Source: a virus
Virus record (IMG/VR): IMGVR_UViG_3300025141_000016
Location: 233,105 to 297,104 of that record
Length of the DNA: 64,000 nt
Strand: one strand, 5' to 3'
The notes under the pieces: model-generated
What the model was told of the DNA's origin: nothing
The model's input: only the letters and a program-made list of their open reading frames with translations
Database searches by the model: none
Part shown: positions 42,245 through 50,100 of the stretch, piece after piece
Position numbering within the stretch: the stretch's first letter is position 1
Layout of the letters: each line of letters opens with the position of its first letter
Made by a program: the position numbers and the translations under genes

Positions 42245-43386
42245 ACCAGCACGAACGAGACAAGAAAGCGTACCTCACCGCGACCCCGATGCAGCGGGAC
42301 GTTGTGCGGCGGCTCTTGACCGACGTGCTTGCCTGTCTCCGTGCCCAATACCTCTCCTACCAGACGAGTCATTGGCAGGTCGTGGGGGGATCGTTCTACG
42401 GAAACCATCTGCTCTTTGATCGGCTGTATCAGTCGGTGCAGGAGCAGGTAGATCAGTTGGCCGAGAAGATCGCCGGATACCTCGGCGGGGATGCCCTTGA
42501 CCTCAACCGTCAAGTGGAGGCCATCTACAACTTTACCCTGGATTGGGGTCGGATCTCTTGCCACCACAAGCGCGGGATTCGTTCGGAGGAGGATCTTCAA
42601 GAAGCAATCAGGGTCGCCTACGAGGGGATCAAGGGTGCCAGGGCTATGACCTTGGGCCTCGATGACTGGCTCATGGCGACTGCGAACTCCCACGAGGAGA
42701 ACACCTACCTGCTTCAACAGACCCTCACGGAACCCCTCACCCAAAAGCAGGCAGGGGATCACCCGATGGTGTCCCATAAAGAGGCCCAGAAGATCGCCAA
42801 AGACCTACTGTCTCGTATCGAGGCCGTGGGGTACTTGGAAGCCTCCATCGCTGCGAAGAAGATGCGAGTGGGAGGGTTTGAGTTCGGGGATCATCGGAGC
42901 GCGATGAAGACCCTAAAGTTTCACGCGAAGGGCACCCTTCCTTTTGGGGTTGAGTCGGCTGCCGAACCACTCCACTGGATCGCCCAGGACGAACTGCAAG
43001 ATTATCAGCGGGTGTTGCGTGTGGCGGAAGGCGCGGCTCGCAAGAAGCGGAAGCGGGGGTCGGGCGCACCGACCGCCGAGGATGCCTTCTACGATGACCC
43101 CGAAAAGAAGGAAGTGCTGGAGTTCTCGCAGTCGAACGCCATCAGCAACAATCCCGAGATTGCCGAGAAAGCGTCGGAACAAGACAACATGGACGTGTCG
43201 GAAGCCAAGGCCGTAGCGGAAGCCGACGAGGCACCCCCTACCCCTGACGAGATCAAGGATGAGCCCGGTGGGGCAGCGTTCTCCACCCTCAACCGGTACG
43301 TCATTCAGACCGAAGTGCCGGGGGAAAAGAAAGTGGTCCAGATGAACAAGGACCGCATGGCACGGTGGTCCGAGGAGTTGCTCTGA
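42241..43386 (+). CDS. Dps/ferritin-like domain fused to a phage-specific C-terminus
   Basis: Residues 15-150 have a Dps-like four-helix pattern with the ferroxidase set: YQTSHWQVVGGSFYGNHLLF followed by FDRLYQSVQEQVDQLAEKI. About 220 extra residues follow, ending TEVPGEKKVVQMNKDRMARW. Dps proteins bind DNA and oxidise iron; here the fusion suggests a virion or assembly version. Late placement and the tagged neighbour agree with this. The C-terminal part was not recognised. Confidence 0.7.
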   Translation: MNQHERDKKAYLTATPMQRDVVRRLLTDVLACLRAQYLSYQTSHWQVVGGSFYGNHLLFDRLYQSVQEQVDQLAEKIAGYLGGDALDLNRQVEAIYNFTLDWGRISCHHKRGIRSEEDLQEAIRVAYEGIKGARAMTLGLDDWLMATANSHEENTYLLQQTLTEPLTQKQAGDHPMVSHKEAQKIAKDLLSRIEAVGYLEASIAAKKMRVGGFEFGDHRSAMKTLKFHAKGTLPFGVESAAEPLHWIAQDELQDYQRVLRVAEGAARKKRKRGSGAPTAEDAFYDDPEKKEVLEFSQSNAISNNPEIAEKASEQDNMDVSEAKAVAEADEAPPTPDEIKDEPGGAAFSTLNRYVIQTEVPGEKKVVQMNKDRMARWSEELL

Positions 43387-43387
43387 C

Positions 43388-43401
43388 GGTAGGCCGCCTA
43401 T
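43388..43401 (+). promoter_or_regulatory. Late-promoter motif GGTA-N6-CTAT
   Basis: It overlaps the end of the Dps-like gene region and ends 46 bases before the TTG at 43448. Confidence 0.6.
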
Positions 43402-43447
43402 GAGCCAACCCCGGTAGGGTATCCTGACCCCTCCCGTCGGAGGACGC

Positions 43448-44677
43448 TTGTACGCAAATCTTACCGAGGCTTTGAAACGCCGTATGATCCAAGAGATCAG
43501 GTACTTGTGGTCGAAAGACCCGAAGTACCGGGACTCCTTGGTGCCTAACATCCAGGGGCGGTTCTCATTTCGGGAGCGCCCCCAGGAAGCCATCATCCTG
43601 AAAAGCCAGAGTGCGAGCCCCTTTCAACTGGCGGCAGATCACTTTCAGGGCACCATCATCGCGTACTGCTTCCTGACCAAAGTGTATGGGCAGAATGGAA
43701 CGAGCATCGAGTGGGTGCGTGAGAACGGTGCTGCGATCCGTGCCAATAACGGGGTCTTCCCGTCTCCCCCTGGGGTCTACTACATCGAGGTCCGCGAAGA
43801 GGTCATCACCTATCGGGGCGAGCAGACGGAAAGGCTTGTCTTCTATGTGGACCCGTTGCTGGATGTGATTGACGAGACGGCGACGATGCTTGGCCCTCGT
43901 CTATATGAGGTCGGCGCAGGGGCTTTCCACCCCGGAAGCCTTCAAGTCTACGAGATGCCGGGAAACATTCTCTTGTATGAGGGGGTCAACTACACGGCGG
44001 ATGCCACCACAGGGCAAATCACTTTGGCGGCCCCCCTCCCTTCCAACACGTCAATGTCGGTGGATTACCGCTACGCCGGGACCAGCACTGGCCCGTTCCC
44101 CCTCCCCGAGAACGGCGCTGATGTGGATGCTATCCCCGGAGTGGTTCTCGCCTTTGGGCGCAGGGCCTATGACGGGGACATTATGGCGGTGGTTGTCACG
44201 GAACGACGGGAAGATGTGGCCAAGGAGTTCGGCGGCAGGTGGGAGATGAGCATGGACATGGACATTATGGCCCGTGACGTGTACGCCCAAGGGGAGATCA
44301 CTGACCGCACCCTCATGTACCTCCACACGGAGGCACGGGAGAGGCTTTCCACCGAGGGAATCGAGATCACGTCCGTCAGCATGGGTGGTGAGGCCGAAGA
44401 AATCTACGACGAGAATGGCGACGATTACTTCTACACGGCTTCCCTATCGTTGAGCGTTATGACTGACTGGGCCATCCACGTTCCGCTCGGGAGGACCGTG
44501 ATGCGCGTGATCCCCGCCACTGTCGGACAGGAGAAGATGGCGGCAGGCTTGGACGACGCACAACTGATCGAGATGGGGTCACCTACGCGCCTCATCGCCA
44601 CAGACAACTTGGGCCTCGTGTCGATCTCGGACCCGTGGTTCCGTGATCGCACCCGCAACTACGAGGTCATTCGGTAG
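43448..44677 (+). CDS. Putative tail/virion structural protein, 409 aa
   Basis: The start is TTG with GGAGG six bases upstream; no ATG or GTG fits better. The product has an N-terminal helical part (TEALKRRMIQEIRYLWSKDP), a beta-rich middle and acidic turns (MDMDIMARDVYAQGEITDRT). Its composition is like tail or baseplate proteins. The endolysin follows directly. Structural role inferred, no family recognised. Confidence 0.5.
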   Translation: MYANLTEALKRRMIQEIRYLWSKDPKYRDSLVPNIQGRFSFRERPQEAIILKSQSASPFQLAADHFQGTIIAYCFLTKVYGQNGTSIEWVRENGAAIRANNGVFPSPPGVYYIEVREEVITYRGEQTERLVFYVDPLLDVIDETATMLGPRLYEVGAGAFHPGSLQVYEMPGNILLYEGVNYTADATTGQITLAAPLPSNTSMSVDYRYAGTSTGPFPLPENGADVDAIPGVVLAFGRRAYDGDIMAVVVTERREDVAKEFGGRWEMSMDMDIMARDVYAQGEITDRTLMYLHTEARERLSTEGIEITSVSMGGEAEEIYDENGDDYFYTASLSLSVMTDWAIHVPLGRTVMRVIPATVGQEKMAAGLDDAQLIEMGSPTRLIATDNLGLVSISDPWFRDRTRNYEVIR

Positions 44678-44686
44678 CAATCCTAT
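44673..44686 (+). promoter_or_regulatory. Late-promoter motif GGTA-N6-CTAT
   Basis: It starts within the preceding stop region and ends 32 bases before the endolysin ATG. Confidence 0.6.
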
Positions 44687-44718
44687 GCGGAAGCCTCGAT
44701 AAAAGAAGAGAGAACCAG

Positions 44719-45543
44719 ATGCCATCTACTATCCGAAAAGGGTCCAGAGGGGCCGACGTAACGACTTGCCAAGAGAGCCTGACGAAGCACGGCTTTGACT
44801 GTGCCGCCGACGGAATCTTCGGGTCAGGGACGGAAGCCAAGGTCAAGGCGTTCCAGTCAGCCAACGGGTTGGTTTCAGATGGGATTGTGGGGCAAGCCAC
44901 CTGGGGCAAGTTGCTCTCCGATGACCCCGCGAACGCAGGAGTGGCGGCTCCGAGCCCAGTACCTCCTGTGATTCGGCAAGCCCAAGAGTTGGGCTACAAG
45001 ACGTGGGGTGATCCCTGGCGGCTCTTTCTCTTTGGGGTTCGTGCCCCGAACCGAAGTGCCAATACCTACGACGACATGTTGGGTTGCGCCTACGTCAATG
45101 ACGATGGGCTGTGGGAGGCCCATTATTGGCCCGGAACGACGGACCCAGGCACCTACTACTTGGTCAACCCGATGAACTCGGCTGGCTGCGCCGTGCTCGT
45201 GGCGGGGCAGTACCTCGACACTTGGAAGATCGATATGCACGGGGGCAAATACTTGGCTTTGTGCCAAAGGGCAGGCGAGGTGTCTGTCTATCGGGATGAT
45301 TCGGGCGACGACAAGTTGGACCTTGACCCCAGCACTATCGCGACGGGCTACTTTGGGATCAACCTCCATGCCAGCACCCGCACCCCTGACGGGGTTTCCA
45401 AGTACGTCAACAAATACAGCGCCGGATGCCAAGTCCATGCTTCGGCGGATGGATTCGCCAAGATGATGGAGTTGGCAAACGCCCAAAAGGACAAGACGGG
45501 CCGCGACACCTTCAGTTACACCCTCCTCGATCAGTGGTGGTAG
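44719..45543 (+). CDS. Endolysin-like peptidoglycan hydrolase (PG-binding domain plus catalytic domain)
   Basis: Residues 1-66 are a classic peptidoglycan-binding module: KGSRGADVTTCQESLTKHGF, then DGIFGSGTEAKVKAFQSANG and GIVGQATWGKL. The C-terminal 190 residues hold a His and Cys pair in INLHASTRT and SAGCQVHASADGF, a pattern like L,D-transpeptidase-type (YkuD) folds. It would cut or remodel the host wall at lysis or entry. There is no signal peptide. The catalytic family is less certain than the binding domain. Confidence 0.78.
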   Translation: MPSTIRKGSRGADVTTCQESLTKHGFDCAADGIFGSGTEAKVKAFQSANGLVSDGIVGQATWGKLLSDDPANAGVAAPSPVPPVIRQAQELGYKTWGDPWRLFLFGVRAPNRSANTYDDMLGCAYVNDDGLWEAHYWPGTTDPGTYYLVNPMNSAGCAVLVAGQYLDTWKIDMHGGKYLALCQRAGEVSVYRDDSGDDKLDLDPSTIATGYFGINLHASTRTPDGVSKYVNKYSAGCQVHASADGFAKMMELANAQKDKTGRDTFSYTLLDQWW

Positions 45544-45545
45544 AG

Positions 45546-45866
45546 ATGGACCTTCCCCTCACCACGAGGGTCGCGTTGCGGCATCAGGTCGTTCGCGATC
45601 TCCCCGTGAGTAAGGGGAAGAAGCCTCATTATGTGAGGTTGAACGTCAACATAGACCTCCCTGGCAGAGATCCTTACTTGCAGAAGATTCAGGGACTCGC
45701 TGCTCGCCAGACGAGCACCATCCCCATCATCAAGCGGGTTTCTCCCGTCACGGTCACTCTGGACCTCCCCATCGCGTTGGAGGAACGACGTGGAGTGGTT
45801 GATGCGATCCAGAAGCTACCCTTCGTGAAGGGGGTGCTCATTACGACTGGTCCACCGATTCGGTGA
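45546..45866 (+). CDS. Hypothetical protein, 106 aa
   Basis: It begins at MDLPLTTRVALRHQVVRDLP, two bases after the endolysin stop, with TAGAG upstream. The product is small and beta-rich (HYVRLNVNIDLPGRDP, PVTVTLDLPIALEE). Its 3' end overlaps a minus-strand gene by 26 bases. Function unknown; possibly a lysis or virion accessory. Confidence 0.55.
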   Translation: MDLPLTTRVALRHQVVRDLPVSKGKKPHYVRLNVNIDLPGRDPYLQKIQGLAARQTSTIPIIKRVSPVTVTLDLPIALEERRGVVDAIQKLPFVKGVLITTGPPIR

Positions 45867-46086
45867 CCTCGGCTTCCTCACCCTTGTCTTTAGGGAGGGT
45901 GCAGTGCCCGCACTCGATGAAGTGCATCGCGGTTCTTCCGAACCAGCCTTGTAGGCTCCAGGCCATGCCATTGTCGATCAAGGTCTGCCATGCAGCGAAG
46001 TAGGCGGCTTCCTTTTCTTCGTCGGTGTCGCCAGGGGGTACTTGCTCGCCCTCGCAGATGAGGACGGTATTGAGGAGAGCGGACAT
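45841..46086 (-). CDS. Small conserved-looking phage protein, 81 aa
   Basis: This is a single minus-strand gene among plus-strand late genes. The product opens MSALLNTVLICEGEQVPP and includes AWQTLIDNGMAWSLQGWFGR, then FIECGHC, a pattern I associate with a common small phage protein of unknown function. Its 3' end overlaps the convergent neighbour. It may be expressed early. Confidence 0.6.
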   Translation of the reverse strand: MSALLNTVLICEGEQVPPGDTDEEKEAAYFAAWQTLIDNGMAWSLQGWFGRTAMHFIECGHCTLPKDKGEEAEVTESVDQS

Positions 46087-46160
46087 AGGATGCTCCGTGA
46101 GGGGGTGTTCGGGGTATCTATTACCGGAAGGTCTTGAAATCGTACCCCCTTGGGATGTCT

Positions 46161-46619
46161 ATGCCGATCTATGAGTACACCTGCCTGTCCTGTGGGGACC
46201 GCTTTGAGCATTTGTTTCGGCGCATGGTGGAAGACTCCGACACGCACCCGTGCCCCGAGTGCGGAGGGGAGGGAAAGAAGCGGGTGTCGGCCACCAACTT
46301 TGCCTTCGCCCATCCTCAAAGCCAGTTGAGAGGGGCTGCTCCCCCCAACACGGGCACCTCCGATGACTGGAACTACGACAAAGCAATCGGGCGGGATGCA
46401 GAAGCCCGTTGGGGGAAGATCCACGAGAACCGAGCCAAGAAAGCCGAGATCGTCCGCAATGAGGCCAAGAAAGGTCGTGGGATCACCATGGACCATCTCG
46501 TGAAAGAGCGAGATGGGGGATACCGCGTGGTCGAGGAAGGTGAGCGCAAGGCCATCAACCAACACCGGCAGGCGGCATTCGACATAGCCAACGCGACCAA
46601 GAAGAAGTCTGATGAGTGA
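46161..46619 (+). CDS. FmdB-type zinc-ribbon protein
   Basis: The product starts MPIYEYTCLSCGDRFEH and has CPECGGEGKKR, the second half of the zinc ribbon. A basic helical C-terminus follows (GRGITMDHLVKERDGGYRVV). It is a paralogue of the gene at 17058. In-frame Met codons just upstream are alternatives, but the family begins at this Met. Confidence 0.72.
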   Translation: MPIYEYTCLSCGDRFEHLFRRMVEDSDTHPCPECGGEGKKRVSATNFAFAHPQSQLRGAAPPNTGTSDDWNYDKAIGRDAEARWGKIHENRAKKAEIVRNEAKKGRGITMDHLVKERDGGYRVVEEGERKAINQHRQAAFDIANATKKKSDE

Positions 46620-46624
46620 GGGCC

Positions 46625-46638
46625 GGTAAGTCTCCTAT
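46625..46638 (+). promoter_or_regulatory. Late-promoter motif GGTA-N6-CTAT
   Basis: It ends 41 bases before the ATG at 46680. Confidence 0.6.
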
Positions 46639-46679
46639 CGGGAGGTTACGGGGAGAAACCCTTTTCGGAGGCAAAGACC

Positions 46680-47000
46680 ATGACTGAACCTACTCGCCGG
46701 ATGCTGATCCGATTTGCGTCCACCCTTCCTGTGGGATCAGACGAACGTCGGACCATCCTCGCTGGACTGGACAAGCAGGGTTCCGTGGAGTCCTTTGAGA
46801 AGGAACTCGCCATACAGTTACGTTTGCATACGGGCTTGGGTCCAAAGGATCAGATGGGCCTGAAGGGTCGCACCGTGTGGCTTGCCGATGGAAAGGGTGA
46901 GGTACTGATCTACGATACGACTGCCCGTGGGACGGTGCTCAACTACAAGGGCAAGGAATACAAGTCGGTAAGGGACTTGATGAAGTCCCTTTCTCGGTAG
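46680..47000 (+). CDS. Protein with LIRLAST-type tag, 106 aa
   Basis: The tag is at residues 9-29 (LIRFASTLPVGSDERRTIL), close to the consensus. A 75-residue domain follows, with a beta-rich middle (GRTVWLADGKGEVLIYDTTA) and a helical end. No family was recognised. The gene has its own late motif and directly precedes that of the sheath gene. Confidence 0.62.
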   Translation: MTEPTRRMLIRFASTLPVGSDERRTILAGLDKQGSVESFEKELAIQLRLHTGLGPKDQMGLKGRTVWLADGKGEVLIYDTTARGTVLNYKGKEYKSVRDLMKSLSR

Positions 47001-47009
47001 GCCGCCTAT
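46996..47009 (+). promoter_or_regulatory. Late-promoter motif GGTA-N6-CTAT (sheath gene)
   Basis: It starts at the preceding stop and ends 107 bases before the sheath ATG, an unusually long leader for this motif family. Confidence 0.55.
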
Positions 47010-47116
47010 ACGACAGGGCATGATGTAAAACTCCTGCTTGTCAGGGCACCATCTCCGCGCTTGAACTACTCACGGGTAGCCCCGGTTTCCCGCTGACAAA
47101 ATAGAGGACTTCCCCC

Positions 47117-50100
47117 ATGGCTTTTCCCGGCTCCGTTTACGCACCTCCCGGTGTCTACACCCAGACTCTTTACGAAGACCCCATCCAGGGCCTCGCCGCC
47201 TCCGTTCGGCTACCCCTCATCATCGGTACAGGTTCCGAGGAACTGTTCCAGACTGCCCTGGAGTTGATCCGAGGCTCCTCCTCCTCTGTTGACCAGCGCG
47301 TCGTACAGGAAGATGAGACGGGTCGCGCAGTTGTCAGCGTCAGCGACACAGGTGTCGTGACCCTGGGCAACTTCGACGGTGACCTCACACGGTTGCAGGT
47401 GAAGAACTACCCCATCGTGAGCGGGCAGGGCACTGGCACTACCGCGACCGACGCGGCTTCGGTCAACGTGACCCTCAATGGAGCCCCGATTGTGGTCCTC
47501 GCCATTGACGGAGCCACTGGCATCTTGACCCTCTCCGTGACCCCAGAGTCCACGGACGAAGTGAAGGTGACCTACTACTTCAACAGGACCGACACCCTCA
47601 TCACCGACACCCTGTCGGACCAGATCAGCCCAGATGCCCCCGAAATCTTCGGTGCCTTGGGCGAGAACTATGTCGTCACCGCAGACGTGAATGACACCCT
47701 GGAGTTCACGGTTGACTCCGAGGACACCGTGAGTGTCACCATCACCGCTTCCCCGGTCACTGGTTGGACGGCGGCACAGGTGGCGACGTTCATCAATGCA
47801 GAGGCAACGGGCACGACCCTCATCGCTTCGACTACCGTTGACAACTTCGGCAACACTGTCCTCCACCTCACCGCAGATCGCGACATTGTGGTTGAGGACG
47901 GCACTTGCAACACCACTCTGGGCCTCACGTCTGCCTACGACACCGCTCGCAACAAGGTCTTCTACACCTTCCAGAGCCCCATCGTAGATGGAAGCGACGG
48001 CGGCGTGACCACAACTGACCCCGCTGATGTGACGGTCAAGGTCGGTGGTACGCAGGTCATCCCGACGGCTGTTGACGGCCAGACGGGTGCTATCACCCTT
48101 CCCTTCGCCCCTGAAACCGGGACAACGGTCACCTGCCAGTATTACTTCAACTCCTGGCAGGACACCTTCGATTATCTCGCGCATCGCGGGATCACCGACA
48201 TTACGCTCTGCGGCCTCACCCCTGACCGTAGCGACTACATCGACGGTGCAGACTTCATCCTGAAGGACGACAAGATCCTGTGGGGCACGAGCACCCTGAC
48301 GGCAGCGGGAACCAACACCGCTGGGTCTACCTACTTTGACGACACCCAGATCAGCACATCGCTGGTGGACACGCGGCAGTATCTCGCAGCGTGCGCGGCT
48401 GTCGTAGACACTTCGGTCACCCCTCCGGTCGAGAACCGCAAGGACTTCACCCTTCCGCTCCAGCCCACTACGGGTAACGGTCGCGACACCCCGCTTGGGG
48501 CCTCGACCTATGCCGAGGTGGCCAACGGTCGTCTGGACCTCCCGACGGATCGTCCTGACCTCGTGTACGCCTACTGGGGATACACCGTCGAGGATGCTCT
48601 CAACCGAGGGCGCGTCGAGGTGACCAAGGTGGATTCGGCCACGAGCCAGATCACCCTGCGTGAGTCGGTTCCTGTGGGAGCCAGCGTCTACGCGACGTTC
48701 TATTACAACACCCTTGTAGACGGGGACTACACCCTGACCAGCGTCACCGCTGGTGCGAGTGGTGTGGGAACCTACTCCATCATGGACGAGAACAGCGTTT
48801 CTCTCCTGACCCCCCAGTTCGGAGCCAAGTCGGCTCTCCTGGCTACGGTCACCGTGGAGTTCCCTTCCGGTTCGGAGCGCACTCCTGATTGCCGCTTTGA
48901 GCCTCCGTTCACGACCACTTCCTTCACAGGTGCGGTCGAGGAGGACGTGACCATCGAGTTCGCGGTGCAGGACGCAACCCTCGCCAAGTACGCGGTGGCA
49001 TCGGCTGGACCGTACTACCCAGTCACCGGAGCGAGCGACAACCTCCTCATCACCCTCGACGGGACTGATCGGACCATCGATCTCAACAACCCGGCACGCA
49101 CGGGGGCAACGCCAGCGTTCGCCAATCCCAAGGGCTTCCGGGCTTCCGTTGTCGGAGACGAGATCGTCTACGACGCGGCGGGCTTCGCCACGGGCACCAT
49201 CACGGTTGGCGGTACTCCCGTAGCGACTACCGCTACCCTGCTCATTGATGGTGTTACGCTCACCGAGCAAGGTGCCACTGGATGGGTCAACGACGCCACC
49301 GTTGACCTAACCGCCACAGCTATTGCTACGGCTATCAATACCTTCGTGACCACAGTGAGTGCGGTCGCCATCGGAAGTGTTGTACACATCACGGCAGCTA
49401 CGGCGGGTACGGCAGGCAACGCCATCGCCACCTCGTCACCGTCTGGTGATCCGGCATTTACGTTCTCGGCTGCCACCCTGGCTGGCGGGACCGTTCTCGG
49501 AACGGCGCTGGCGATCACTGCGGCTACCAATGCCATCGACATGGAACTTGACGGTGGTCTGGGGTCAGCGAAGCTGGTCCAGGCACAGGTCAACGCGGGT
49601 GCAGGCCAGAAAGCCGAGCACATCGTCGCGGCCATCAACCGTGCTGCCCATGGTGAGTTCGGAGCAGCCCTCGGTGGAGGAGCCGCGACCATCATCCTGG
49701 CGGCAGATGCCTCGGACGTAGACGACTACTACGTCGATTGGGAAATCAAGGTCACGGCTGGTCTTGCCGCTGGTGAGAAGAACACCATTACTGCCTACAA
49801 CGGTACGACGAAGGTTGCGACCGTTACAGCTTGGGCTGGTGGTGCCCCGGTCATCACTGACACCTACTATGTCTACGATCCCGACACCTGCCCGAGCATG
49901 ACGGGTGCGACTCGGTTCCTCAATGCCGTTACCATTGGTACGGGCGGCTTTGACGACATTATCCTGTCGTATGTGGGTGCAATCTCTGGTGTGACTGCCA
50001 TCACTACGGCTGCTGTGCCTATCGCGGCGGCTACCTACAACACGGTGGCTGATCTCGTTACCGCTGCCCAGACTGCCATGGACGCAGCCATCACGGCAGC

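Noticed and set aside
46081-46095. A reversed late motif (ATAG-N6) at the start of the minus-strand gene at 46086
   Set aside because: The ATAG overlaps the start codon itself and the other half does not match, so it cannot act as an upstream promoter.
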